From positions 62,001 through 126,000 of the forward strand of contig JAKAHV010000001.1 in assembly GCA_021825295.1 (NCBI GenBank): DNA of 64,000 nt, in the 5' to 3' direction. Every line of letters starts with the position of its first letter. Position 1 is the first letter of the stretch. The notes beneath the pieces were generated by a model, which was not told the origin of the DNA, ran no database searches, and saw nothing but the letters and a program-made list of their open reading frames with translations. A program made the translations under genes and the position numbers. Positions 49,528 to 58,845 of this stretch are shown here, piece after piece. The stretch is from Nitrospirota bacterium (GTDB lineage Bacteria; Nitrospirota; Thermodesulfovibrionia; Thermodesulfovibrionales; JdFR-88).

Positions 49528-50886
49528 ATGCAGAGCATCCTCATAGTCGAGGACAGGGAGTCCATGGCGGACATGCTCAGGGCCACCCTCGAGGGCGAAG
49601 GGTTCAGGGCGGTATTGGCAGGAAGCGCTTCCGCCGCGTTTAAAAAACTCAAAGAGGAAAAGATAGACCTGGTGCTCACGGACCTCAAACTGCCCGGGAA
49701 AAGCGGCATCGAGGTGCTGAAGGCATCCAGGGAAGACGACGCGCTCAGGCCGGTCATAGTGATGACCGCCTACGGCTCGGTCGAGGGCGCGGTGCAGGCC
49801 ATGAGGCTTGGGGCCTATGATTTCATAACAAAACCCTTCGATACGGAGCACCTTGTGCTCATGATATCAAGGGCCCTTGAAAACCAGCGCCTGATGGCCG
49901 AAAACGCGATCCTCAGGGAGGAACTCGGCCCCAGGTCCATGCCGGTCATCATCGGCAAAAGCCAGGCCATCACGGATGTGGCGCAAAAGCTGAGACGGGT
50001 GGCCCCGGTAAAAAGCACCGTCCTGCTGCTGGGGGACTCCGGCACCGGCAAGGAGCTGTTCGCGCGCGCCATACACTACCTTTCACCCAGGAGGGACCAA
50101 GCGTTTGTCGCGATAAACTGCGCGGCAATTCCGGAGAGGCTCCTGGAGAGCGAGCTCTTCGGGCATGAAAAGGGCGCGTTTACCGGCGCGGACAGGACCA
50201 AGCCGGGCAAGCTGGAGATTGCCAACACGGGGACCGTCTTCCTGGACGAGGTGGGAGAGCTTGACCTTTCGCTTCAGGCGAAGCTGCTGCGGGTGCTCCA
50301 GGAAGGCGAGATAGAGCGCGTCGGGGGTTCCGCCCCCATAAAGATAGACGTCCGCGTGGTGGCGGCCAGCAACAAAGACCTTGAAAAAGAGGTGCAGGCC
50401 CGCAATTTCAGGGAGGACCTCTATTACCGCCTGAATGTTTTCCCCCTCGAAATCCCGGCCCTGAGGGACCGGCGCGAGGATATTCCCCTGCTTGCGGAAT
50501 ATTTCGTGAAAAAATACTCCGCGGAGATAAAACGCGGGGAGAAAAGCCTCACGGAAGAGGCCCTTCGGGCGCTCTGCTCATACAACTGGAAGGGCAACGT
50601 CCGGGAACTTGAAAACACGATCGAACGGGCCGTCATTCTCTGCGACGGCGGCGCCATCAGGCGCGAACACCTGCGCCTGAACCCCGGTTGCCCGGTCCCG
50701 GAGCCTCCGGACCCGGACCGGCCGCTTGAGGAGATCTCCCGCCAGGCGCAGAGGATAGCGGAGACGGAGCGCATAAGGCAGGCCCTCGCCGCCTCCAGGG
50801 GCAACAAGACCAAGGCCGCCGAGGCGCTCCGGGTGAGCTACAAGACCCTCCTTACCAAGATCAGGGATTACGGACTGGGGCAGTAA
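49528..50886 (+). CDS. Sigma-54-dependent response regulator (third in the window)
   Basis: 452 residues. Receiver domain with phosphoacceptor D52, AAA+ domain with GDSGTGKE Walker A and GAFTGA, and a Fis-type DNA-binding end ([24 protein letters not shown]). No partner kinase is adjacent; the neighbours are ppx (divergent) and yebC. The ATG is eight bases after a TATAAT box. The target genes are not evident, and no sigma-54 promoter was found in the immediate surroundings. Confidence 0.92.
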   Translation: MQSILIVEDRESMADMLRATLEGEGFRAVLAGSASAAFKKLKEEKIDLVLTDLKLPGKSGIEVLKASREDDALRPVIVMTAYGSVEGAVQAMRLGAYDFITKPFDTEHLVLMISRALENQRLMAENAILREELGPRSMPVIIGKSQAITDVAQKLRRVAPVKSTVLLLGDSGTGKELFARAIHYLSPRRDQAFVAINCAAIPERLLESELFGHEKGAFTGADRTKPGKLEIANTGTVFLDEVGELDLSLQAKLLRVLQEGEIERVGGSAPIKIDVRVVAASNKDLEKEVQARNFREDLYYRLNVFPLEIPALRDRREDIPLLAEYFVKKYSAEIKRGEKSLTEEALRALCSYNWKGNVRELENTIERAVILCDGGAIRREHLRLNPGCPVPEPPDPDRPLEEISRQAQRIAETERIRQALAASRGNKTKAAEALRVSYKTLLTKIRDYGLGQ

Positions 50887-50949
50887 ACAGGGCGATGCAA
50901 AAGCCCGGAAACCGGCTTCCACAGCGGGCGGAAACGGGCGCGTTCATGT

Positions 50950-50955
50950 TATAAT
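50950..50955 (+). promoter_or_regulatory. -10 box upstream of yebC
   Basis: TATAAT 45 bases before the yebC ATG gives a leader of about 39 bases, within which GGGGGAAGG can serve as ribosome binding site. No convincing -35 box. Confidence 0.4.
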
Positions 50956-51000
50956 TATGAAGGTTTTATGAATAAAAAAGAGGGGGAAGGTTAGAAACCC

Positions 51001-51753
51001 ATGTCGGGACATTCAAAATGGGCGCAGATCAAGCATAAAAAGGCGGCGACGGACGTCAAGAAGGGGAAGGTCTTTTCCAAACTGGCAAAGGAGATATCCG
51101 TGGCCGCGAGACTCGGGGGAGGCGACCCGGCCGGAAACCCCCGCCTGAAGACAGTCATAGAAAACGCGAAGGAAGTCAACATGCCCTCGGAGAACATCAA
51201 GCGGGCCATACAGAAGGGAACGGGCGAGCTTCCCGGCACAAGCTATGAAGAGATGACATACGAAGGCTACGGCCCGGGCGGCGCGGCCATACTCGTGGTG
51301 ACCCTTACTGACAACAAAAACCGCACGGTGTCGGAGATAAGGCACCTCATGTCGAAGCACAACGGCACGCTCGGCGAGACGGGCTGCGTGGCGTGGATAT
51401 TCGACAAGCGCGGATACATCCTGGTTGACAAAAAAACGGCCGACGAGGACACGCTCATGAGCGTTGCCCTCGATGCCGGCGCCCTCGACATGAAAAACGA
51501 CCCGGGGGAGGAGAACTACGAGGTCCTCACCGAGCCCGAAGACCTGAAGGCGGTGAAGGAGGCCCTCGGCAAGGCGTCCATCGGGACGAGCCTGGCGGAG
51601 GTCACGATGCTTCCCAAAAACTACATCACCTTGGACGCCCACCAGGGCGAGCAGATGACGCGCCTTATCGAGGCCCTCGAAGACCATGATGACGTGCAGA
51701 ACGTCTATTCCAATTTCGACATGCCCGCAGAAATGCTGGAAAAATCTTCATGA
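51001..51753 (+). CDS. YebC/PmpR-family protein (TACO1 family)
   Basis: 250 residues, full length. The hallmark start [18 protein letters not shown], the middle [20 protein letters not shown] [19 protein letters not shown], and the later [10 protein letters not shown] are present. Members bind DNA or the ribosome; TACO1-type proteins help translate polyproline stretches, and others act as transcription regulators. Which role applies here cannot be told from sequence. In many bacteria the gene stands beside ruvC; here it does not. Confidence 0.95.
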   Translation: MSGHSKWAQIKHKKAATDVKKGKVFSKLAKEISVAARLGGGDPAGNPRLKTVIENAKEVNMPSENIKRAIQKGTGELPGTSYEEMTYEGYGPGGAAILVVTLTDNKNRTVSEIRHLMSKHNGTLGETGCVAWIFDKRGYILVDKKTADEDTLMSVALDAGALDMKNDPGEENYEVLTEPEDLKAVKEALGKASIGTSLAEVTMLPKNYITLDAHQGEQMTRLIEALEDHDDVQNVYSNFDMPAEMLEKSS

Positions 51754-51793
51754 GCGCCGGTAATCCGCCTGGCGGCATGGCCGGCCTGCCTGC

Positions 51794-52423
51794 ATGATCT
51801 CCATCAGGGCCACCTTCAGGAGGAAATTCATAGCCGGCATCATGGTGTCCGTGCCGGTCCTTGTGTCGGTGCTTGTTGTCGTATGGATATTCAAGACGAT
51901 GGACAGCTTCCTTGGCCCTGTTTACGATGACCTCTTCGGCAGGCACATATACGGCCTCGGCTTCATCTCGGCGGTGCTCGTCATATTCATGCTTGGCATG
52001 GTCTCAACGAACGTTGTCGGAAAAAAGGCGATACAGGCGATGGAAAAATCCCTCATGGGGGTGCCGATTCTAAAGAGCGTATACTCGCCGATAAAGTCCG
52101 TCATGGACGCCTTCTCCAACTCCTCCTCGTTCAAGAAATTCGTCATAGTCGAGTATCCGCGCGCCGGGGCCTATTCATTTGGTTTCCTCACCAAGGAGCA
52201 CACGGTCAAAAGGCATGGGGACGGCTCCGTCCAAAACCTTTCGGCTGTTTACATACCGACCAACAACCTCTACCTGGGCGAGATCGTCCTTTTCAGCGAA
52301 AAGGAGATCTTCTATACGGACATCCCCGTGGAAGAAGGGGTAAAGATAGTCCTTTCGGGAGGCATAGCGATGCCGGAAGTGATGAGAGAAACCAGGGATG
52401 CGTCCCCAAAAGCGATCGGTTAG
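51794..52423 (+). CDS. DUF502 membrane protein
   Basis: 209 residues. Two N-terminal membrane helices (about 13-34 and 56-72), then the conserved DUF502 segment (MGVPILKSVYSPIKSVMDAFSNSSSFKKFVIVEYPRAGAYSFGFLT). Function in bacteria is not established. The 3' end overlaps the glmU start by 26 bases, so the two are coupled. Confidence 0.88.
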   Translation: MISIRATFRRKFIAGIMVSVPVLVSVLVVVWIFKTMDSFLGPVYDDLFGRHIYGLGFISAVLVIFMLGMVSTNVVGKKAIQAMEKSLMGVPILKSVYSPIKSVMDAFSNSSSFKKFVIVEYPRAGAYSFGFLTKEHTVKRHGDGSVQNLSAVYIPTNNLYLGEIVLFSEKEIFYTDIPVEEGVKIVLSGGIAMPEVMRETRDASPKAIG

Positions 52424-53852
52424 CCCGCCTGCAAGGGCAAAGGCCTGCGTGATCCTGGCGGGCGGGCTCGGCACCAGGATGAAATCCTCGCTGCCGAAGA
52501 TCCTACATCCCATCTGCGGCCGTCCCATGATGGCCTACGCGCTGGAGGCCGCGCTCGCGCTGAAACCTCGGATGACCGTCATAGTCACCGGCGCAGGCAC
52601 GCACGGGCAGATTGAAAACGCGCTGGCCTCCTATGAGGACAGGGCAGGCATCCGCTACGCGCTCCAGGCGAAACCCCTCGGCACGGGCCATGCCCTCCTG
52701 ACGGCCGCAAAAGAGCTTGGAGACGATTTCAGCGGCAGCGTCGTCGTCCTAAACGGCGATTTCCCGCTAATAAGGCCCGAAACCCTCAGGAGGCTGCTCC
52801 ATCTGCACCGGAAAAATAAAAACGCCCTTTCCCTGGGCTCCTTCATGACGGATGACCCCGCGTCCTACGGGCGCGTCTTCAGGGACCCCTCGGGGATGCC
52901 CGCGAGGATAATCGAAAAGACGGACCTGGCGGCAGAGGATGAAGAGATAAAAGAGGTCAACAGCGGGCTCTATGTGCTCGAACCGGAGGCCGTCCGGCTT
53001 CTGGGCAGGATAAAAAGAAACCCCAGGAAGAAGGAATATTATCTTACCGATATCCTTGCCCTTGCCCGGCGGGAGGGGCTCAGGGCGGGGGCCTACCCGA
53101 TAGCCTCGGAAGAGGAGTTCGCGGGAGTAAACGACCTTCTGGAGCTTGGCCTGGCCGAGGCCGCGATAAGGCGCAGGATCATCCGCGGACTCTCCAAAAA
53201 TGGAGTGCGCTTTATTGCCCCCGAAACGGTCTATATCGATGCCGGCGTGAAGATAGCCCCCGGCGCGCTTATCTACCCCAACGTGTATCTTCAGGGAGGC
53301 ACGACGGTAGGAAAAGGATGCATAATTTACCCCAATGTGCGTATAATAGATGGCATTGTTAGGGAGGGAGCGGCCGTGCTGGATTCTTCCTTGATTGAAA
53401 ATTCGGAAGTCGGGGAAAAAGCCCAGGTGGGACCGTTCGCGCACCTGCGTCCCGGCGCCCGGATAAGACCTTCAGCAAAGATCGGCAATTTCGTCGAGAT
53501 AAAAAATTCAACCATAGGGAAAGGCACCAAGGCCATGCACCTCTCATATATCGGGGACGCCTCGGTCGGCAGGTCCGTGAATATCGGGGCCGGCACCATA
53601 ACCTGCAACTATGACGGCATAAGAAAAAACAGGACCGTCATAGGAGACGGGGTGTTTATCGGCAGCGACAGCCAGCTCGTGGCGCCGGTGAACGTAAAGA
53701 AGGGCTCCTTCGTGGCCGCAGGCACCACGGTGACCAGCGACGTGCCAGCCGGCTCCCTGGCGATAAGCAGGGTCCGGCAGAAAAACGTGAAGGGATACGT
53801 CGGGAAGAAAAAGGCCTTGGCAGCGGCCATGAAGACGCCTAAAGACAAATGA
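52398..53852 (+). CDS. glmU: Bifunctional GlmU: UDP-GlcNAc pyrophosphorylase and glucosamine-1-phosphate acetyltransferase
   Basis: 484 residues. The N-terminal uridyltransferase has ILAGGLGTRMKSSLPK with the GGxGTRM and lysine motif, and the C-terminal half is a left-handed beta-helix with hexapeptide repeats ending in the acetyltransferase region (GAGTITCNYDG, then GSDSQLVAPV). It makes UDP-N-acetylglucosamine for peptidoglycan and lipopolysaccharide. The next gene, glmS, makes the substrate precursor, a well-known adjacent pair. The ATG lies inside the DUF502 gene. Confidence 0.96.
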   Translation: MRPQKRSVSPPARAKACVILAGGLGTRMKSSLPKILHPICGRPMMAYALEAALALKPRMTVIVTGAGTHGQIENALASYEDRAGIRYALQAKPLGTGHALLTAAKELGDDFSGSVVVLNGDFPLIRPETLRRLLHLHRKNKNALSLGSFMTDDPASYGRVFRDPSGMPARIIEKTDLAAEDEEIKEVNSGLYVLEPEAVRLLGRIKRNPRKKEYYLTDILALARREGLRAGAYPIASEEEFAGVNDLLELGLAEAAIRRRIIRGLSKNGVRFIAPETVYIDAGVKIAPGALIYPNVYLQGGTTVGKGCIIYPNVRIIDGIVREGAAVLDSSLIENSEVGEKAQVGPFAHLRPGARIRPSAKIGNFVEIKNSTIGKGTKAMHLSYIGDASVGRSVNIGAGTITCNYDGIRKNRTVIGDGVFIGSDSQLVAPVNVKKGSFVAAGTTVTSDVPAGSLAISRVRQKNVKGYVGKKKALAAAMKTPKDK

Positions 53853-53874
53853 AAAGGGGTTTTTTCTTCGGCAC

Positions 53875-55773
53875 ATGTGCGGGATAATAGGTTACACCGG
53901 GCCTAAGAACGCCGTTGCGGTCGTCATAGACGGGCTGAAACGCCTCGAATACAGGGGATACGATTCCGCCGGGGTCGCCTTTACGGACAGGGGGCGGATA
54001 AAGACCGTGCGCTCGGTCGGCAAGATCAGCCGGCTCGAAAACCTCCTGGGCGACAAGCAGCGGTACGGCAAAACCGGGGTGGTCATCGGACACACGCGCT
54101 GGGCCACCCACGGCGGGCCCTCAAAGAAAAACGCGCACCCCCACAAATCCGGCGGCATCGCCGTCGTCCATAACGGGATCATAGAAAACTATCTGCCGCT
54201 CAGGAAAAAGCTGAAAGACGCCGGCTTCGAGTTCCTCTCCGACACCGACACGGAAGTGATATGCCATCTCATAAACCACCGCATGCGGGAACTTCCGTTC
54301 GAGGACGCGGTGCGGGCCGCCGTGGGAGAGCTTAAGGGTGCTTACGCCATCGCCATAATAAACAGTGAGGAGCCGGACAAGATAATCGGCGTCAGGCGCG
54401 ACAGCCCCCTCGTGCTCGGCGTGGGAGAAGGCGAGTCCTTCCTTTCCTCCGACGCCTCCGCCTTCCTGGCCCATACCAAAAAGGCCATCTTCCTCGAAGA
54501 CGGCGAGATGGCCGTGGTCACGCGGGGCGGCTACAGGATAACGCGCACCGGCAGCTCCGAGCCGGCCGGGAAAGTCCCCCAGGTGCTGCCCTGGAGCGAG
54601 AGCATGGCGGAAAAAAACGGCTACAAGCATTTCATGCTCAAGGAGATAGACGAACAGCCAAGTGCCCTGGCGGACATCATCAGGGGCAGGATCGCTCCGG
54701 GCGGAGACGGCATAAACCTGCAGGAGTTCGGCCTGAGCGAAAAGGAGCTGAAAAAGACGGAGAAGGTGATCATAGTGGCCTGCGGCACCTCATGGCACGC
54801 GGGGCTTGCCGGCAGGTATATGATCGAGCAGATGGCGCGCGTGCCCGTGGAGGTCGATATCGCCTCGGAATTCAAATACAGAAGGCCCATCCTTAAAGGC
54901 AACGAGCTTTTCATATCGATATCCCAGTCCGGCGAGACGGCCGACACCCTCGCCGCCCAGCGGCTCGCAAAAAAAGCCGGCATAAAGACGCTGGCCATTA
55001 CCAACGTCGTGGGCAGCACAGCGCACAGGGAAGCCGACGCCGTCTTTTTCATAAGGAGCGGGCCCGAGATAGGGGTTGCGTCCACCAAGACCTTCACCGC
55101 CCAGCTTTCGGCTCTCTATATGCTTTCAGTCGCGCTGGCAAGGGCCAGGGGCGCCACTACCAGGCGCGACAGCAAACGCCTGCTGCAGGAACTGATAGAG
55201 CTGCCCGGCAAGATCGAGGACATCCTGAGCAGGAAGGACGAGGTCGAAAGGATTGCAAGAAAGAACTTCAAGAAGGAACATTTCCTTTTCCTGGGGAGGG
55301 GGATAAGCTATCCAATCGCCCTGGAGGGCGCTCTGAAACTGAAGGAGATATCCTACATCCATGCCGAGGGCTACCCGGCCGGGGAGATGAAGCACGGCCC
55401 CATAGCCCTCATCGACGAGGAGATGCCGGCCCTCTTTCTGCTGTCCTCGAAAAGCCAGTTCGTGGACAAGATACTCTCCAATATGGAAGAGGTCCGAAGC
55501 AGAAACGCCCGGGTCCTGCTTGTCACCGACGGGCAAAAACCAGCCTCCGATGATGAAAAGCCCGTCGCCGGGGGGCAGAAAACTGCCAGGCATAACGGAG
55601 AGTTTGAGGCATTCCCGGCGGAGGGCATCTTCACGGTGCCTGACGCCAACGAGTTCCTGCTTGCCGTCCTCATGGCGGTGCCGCTTCAACTTCTCGCTTA
55701 TTATATAGGGGTCCAGAGAGGATGCGACGTCGATCAACCGAGAAACCTGGCTAAAAGCGTCACAGTCGAATGA
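53875..55773 (+). CDS. glmS: Glutamine-fructose-6-phosphate aminotransferase GlmS
   Basis: 632 residues. GlmS makes glucosamine-6-phosphate. The nucleophile is Cys2 in MCGIIGYTG (exposed after removal of the initiator), followed by GYDSAGVA and [11 protein letters not shown]. Two SIS domains follow (HGxxxxG-like SQSGETADT, then [33 protein letters not shown]). Compared with E. coli (609), it carries a Lys/Asp-rich insertion of about 20 residues in the second SIS domain (about 55540-55605). No glmS ribozyme was seen upstream. Confidence 0.96.
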   Translation: [632 protein letters not shown]

Positions 55774-55792
55774 CCGGGCGCAAAGAAAAAAG

Positions 55793-55821
55793 TTGATTAA
55801 AATCAAGCAATTTTGTTATTT
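55793..55821 (+). promoter_or_regulatory. Weak sigma-70-type promoter before the helicase gene
   Basis: TTGATT and TTATTT stand 17 bases apart in an AT-rich stretch between glmS and the helicase. Four of six bases match at -35, fewer at -10. Confidence 0.35.
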
Positions 55822-55838
55822 TATTAAGGCGGGCAATA

Positions 55839-57929
55839 ATGTCTAAAAACATCTTGTCGGAACTTAACCAGGAGCAGAGGGAAGCCATAGCCCACACGGA
55901 AGGCCCGCTCCTCATACTGGCCGGGGCGGGCAGCGGGAAGACCAGGGTAATCACTTACAGGTTTGCATGCCTGGCCAAAAAATTCGCCGCCCCGCAGATA
56001 CTCACTGTCACATTCACGAACAAGGCGGCCAACGAGATGAAGGAGCGCATATGCGCCCTTCTGGGCAAGGACCTCAGACAGTGCTGGATCGGCACATTCC
56101 ATTCCCAGTGCGTAAGGATCCTCAGAAAAGAGATCGGGCAGCTTGGCTGGGGCACGGACTTTTCCATTTATGACGATGCCGACCAGCTCTCCCTCATACG
56201 GCACATCCTGAAGGAGCTGAACCTCTATGAGGCCCTCTACAGGGGCGTGCTCTCGAAGATAAGCCATCTGAAATCCTGCCTCATAAAACCGGAGGAGTTT
56301 CTGTCCCGCTCCGACGGTTTCGGTTTCGAGGAGAGGCTTGCCAAGGTCTACATGAGGTATCAGGACGAGCTGAAAAAGAGCAATTCCCTCGATTTCGACG
56401 ACCTCATAATGCTCGTCATCCGGCTTTTCGAGGAGCACCCGGCCGTGCTCAAAAAATACCAGAACCTCTTCGATCACGTACTGGTCGACGAGTTCCAGGA
56501 CACGAATGTGGCCCAGTACAGGCTTTTAAAACTCCTGGCCGGCTCGCACAAGAACATCTGCGCCGTGGGCGACGATGACCAGAGCATCTACCGGTTCAGG
56601 GGCGCGGACATAAACAACATAATGGATTTCCATAAGGACTTCCCCGACGCCAGGGTGATAAAGCTTGAAAGGAGCTACCGCTGCACCCAGAATATCCTCG
56701 ACGTCTCGGGCAGCGTCATAAGCAAGAACCACAAGCGCCACGCCAAGACGCTCTGGACGGACAAGGGGGCCGGAGAGGCCGTCTGCTTCTACTGGCTGGA
56801 CTCCGAAGAGGATGAGGCCCGCCACATAGCCAGGCTGATAAGGGAGTTCTACCTCAAGAACAACTACGACTACGGGGACTTCGCCTGTCTTTACCGGGTG
56901 AACACCCAGTCGCGCGCGATTGAGGACCATCTGCAATCAGAGGGCATACCCTACAAGGTGCTGGGAGGGCTTGGTTTCTACCAGAGGAAAGAGATAAAGG
57001 ACATCACCGCCTACATGAAGCTCGTCTTGAACAGGGACGACAACGTCTCGCTGAGGCGGATCATCAATTGTCCGCAAAGGGGGATCGGGGCGTCCACCCT
57101 GTCCAGGGTGGAGCAGCACTCGAAGAAAAAAACGCTCTCCCTCTACGCGTCCATAAAGGGGCTGCTGAGGACGAACACGCTTGCCTCCACGATGAAGGAA
57201 AAGCTGGAAGGCTTCGTGAATATCATCGAGAAGATATCCGGCAACGAGCACAAGGACGCGGCGGAGCTGATAAAAGACATCCTGGAGAATGTGGCATATC
57301 TGGAGGGACTGGACGAGGAACGGGTGGAAAACATCAACGAGTTCATCTCCTCCGCCTCCGGCAAGGACGCGAAGGAGTTCACGGACAGGCTCTGCCTGGC
57401 GAGCAACACCGACGACGCCAGCGAGCGGGGACACGTCTCCCTGCTTACGCTCCACAGCGCCAAGGGGCTGGAGTTTCCCGTTGTCTTCATCGCCGGGCTT
57501 GAGGAGGGCCTGCTGCCCTACCTGAAGGCCGAGACCCCCGAGGAGATGGCCGAGGAAAGAAGGCTCCTCTATGTCGGCATGACCAGGGCGAAAGACGTGC
57601 TCGTGCTCACCGGCGCAAAGAGCAGGCGCGTGTTTGAAAAGGTCAAGGAGCAGAAGCCTTCCCGGTTCCTGCAGGACATACCGAGGCAGATGTGCGCCAT
57701 GGTGGAAAAGACCTTCCGCAACACGGCGAAGAAGGAGGATTCCAAACCCAAGCCCATCCCCGCCCCCTACGTGACCGGCACGAGGGTCAAACACCCGAAA
57801 TGGGGAGTAGGGATAGTGCGCGACTGCTACGGCGAAGGCGAAGAGGCCAAGGTCACGGTGAACTTCCCCATGGTCGGCGTCAAGAAGCTCTGCGTGAAAT
57901 TCGCCAACCTGGAGACGATACATGGGTAA
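55839..57929 (+). CDS. UvrD/PcrA/Rep superfamily 1 DNA helicase
   Basis: 696 residues. Superfamily 1A motifs in order: Q motif ELNQEQREAIAHTEGP, Walker A GAGSGKTRVIT, motif Ib TFTNKAANEM, motif II VDEFQDTN, motif III GDDDQSIYRFRGA, motif IV LERSYRCT, motif V LLTLHSAKGLEFPVVFIAGLEEG, motif VI RLLYVGMTRAK. The C-terminal region after 620 forms the Tudor-like domain of PcrA/UvrD that binds RNA polymerase. It unwinds 3'-5' in repair and replication-fork restart. AAGG precedes the ATG. Confidence 0.96.
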   Translation: MSKNILSELNQEQREAIAHTEGPLLILAGAGSGKTRVITYRFACLAKKFAAPQILTVTFTNKAANEMKERICALLGKDLRQCWIGTFHSQCVRILRKEIGQLGWGTDFSIYDDADQLSLIRHILKELNLYEALYRGVLSKISHLKSCLIKPEEFLSRSDGFGFEERLAKVYMRYQDELKKSNSLDFDDLIMLVIRLFEEHPAVLKKYQNLFDHVLVDEFQDTNVAQYRLLKLLAGSHKNICAVGDDDQSIYRFRGADINNIMDFHKDFPDARVIKLERSYRCTQNILDVSGSVISKNHKRHAKTLWTDKGAGEAVCFYWLDSEEDEARHIARLIREFYLKNNYDYGDFACLYRVNTQSRAIEDHLQSEGIPYKVLGGLGFYQRKEIKDITAYMKLVLNRDDNVSLRRIINCPQRGIGASTLSRVEQHSKKKTLSLYASIKGLLRTNTLASTMKEKLEGFVNIIEKISGNEHKDAAELIKDILENVAYLEGLDEERVENINEFISSASGKDAKEFTDRLCLASNTDDASERGHVSLLTLHSAKGLEFPVVFIAGLEEGLLPYLKAETPEEMAEERRLLYVGMTRAKDVLVLTGAKSRRVFEKVKEQKPSRFLQDIPRQMCAMVEKTFRNTAKKEDSKPKPIPAPYVTGTRVKHPKWGVGIVRDCYGEGEEAKVTVNFPMVGVKKLCVKFANLETIHG

Positions 57930-57952
57930 GAAAATCCAGCCCCGCTTTGCGT

Positions 57953-57958
57953 TATACT
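57953..57958 (+). promoter_or_regulatory. -10 box seven bases before gatC
   Basis: TATACT lies in a short gap between the helicase and gatC. The gatC ATG follows after seven bases, with no Shine-Dalgarno site, so gatC may be read as a leaderless transcript. Confidence 0.4.
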
Positions 57959-57965
57959 ATAAGTC

Positions 57966-58250
57966 ATGATAGAGAGCGCTGATGTGCTGAAGATAGCCGG
58001 GCTGTCGAGGCTGGCCCTCACCGAAGAAGAGGTAAAGCTCTATTCGAACCAGCTCTCCGCGATCCTTCAGCATATAGAAAAGCTCAAGGAACTCGATACC
58101 CGGGACGTCGGGCCCACCTCGCATGTCCTTGACATCCGGAACGTCATGAGGGAGGACCTGACGGCGCCCTCTCTTCCGGTTGACGATGCGCTCGGAAACT
58201 GCCCGGATCCCAAGGGCGGATTTTACCGGGTGCCCCGGATAATAGAGTAA
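57966..58250 (+). CDS. gatC: Aspartyl/glutamyl-tRNA amidotransferase subunit C
   Basis: 94 residues. GatC stabilises the GatA/GatB enzyme that converts Glu-tRNA(Gln) or Asp-tRNA(Asn) to the correct amide. Diagnostic: VLKIAGLSRLALTEEEVKLYSNQLSAILQHIEKLKELDT and the PT-S-H region, ending VPRIIE. Normally gatA follows; here panD does, so gatA and gatB must be elsewhere. Confidence 0.94.
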   Translation: MIESADVLKIAGLSRLALTEEEVKLYSNQLSAILQHIEKLKELDTRDVGPTSHVLDIRNVMREDLTAPSLPVDDALGNCPDPKGGFYRVPRIIE

Positions 58251-58273
58251 AGAATACAGGACAGGAAAAACCG

Positions 58274-58618
58274 ATGCTTCGCTGCTTCCTCAGGGCAAAA
58301 ATACATATGGGCGCCGTCACGGAGGCGAACCTCGCCTACGAGGGGAGCATCACGATCGACGAGCGGCTCCTCAAGAAATGCGGCATCCAGCCCTACGAGA
58401 AGGTCCACGTCAGCAACGTAAACAACGGCGAACGCTTCGAGACGTACGCCATCCCGGGCAAACCCGGCCAGATATGCCTGAACGGCCCCACCGCCAGAAA
58501 GGGCGTGACGGGCGACAGGGTGATCATATTCAATTACTGCTGGCTGGACGAGGACGAGGCCAGGGACTTCAAGCCCGTCATCATAAAGCTGAACGAGAAA
58601 AACCGGATAATAAAGTAG
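58274..58618 (+). CDS. panD: Aspartate 1-decarboxylase
   Basis: 114 residues. PanD converts aspartate to beta-alanine for pantothenate and coenzyme A. The protein cleaves itself between Gly24 and Ser25 (YEGSITID), forming the pyruvoyl cofactor; the later motifs YAIPGKPGQICLNGPTAR and GDRVIIFNY are intact. Length is typical. Its role joins that of coaD, elsewhere in the window, though they are far apart. Confidence 0.96.
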   Translation: MLRCFLRAKIHMGAVTEANLAYEGSITIDERLLKKCGIQPYEKVHVSNVNNGERFETYAIPGKPGQICLNGPTARKGVTGDRVIIFNYCWLDEDEARDFKPVIIKLNEKNRIIK

Positions 58619-58845
58619 CCTGCCTTGTGCCTGGTATCTGCCCGATCCTTTCGATCGGCCACGCGGTTCCGGACGTGCACAAACGGCGCTATTGACTTGT
58701 CCTTAGGGCGACTGGCGAAAGGTTGTCAAGATGCGACCCGCCGTGATCCGTCCGCTTGTTCCCTCTCTCAAGAACCGGGCAGATATCAGTCCATGCTCCG
58801 CGGGATAAAAATATCATGCCCATTCGTGGGCTGAGATAGGTTCAT
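58619..58845. other. Gene-free interval between panD and rnhB
   Basis: The 227 bases hold one small perfect hairpin (CCGATC-CTTTC-GATCGG, 58642-58658) without a T run. The only reading frame here (about 69 codons, plus strand) has no ribosome binding site and no family resemblance. No RNA gene was recognised. Confidence 0.4.

Noticed and set aside
53853-53874. A glmS ribozyme upstream of glmS
   Set aside because: Only 22 bases separate glmU and glmS, far too short for the ribozyme.
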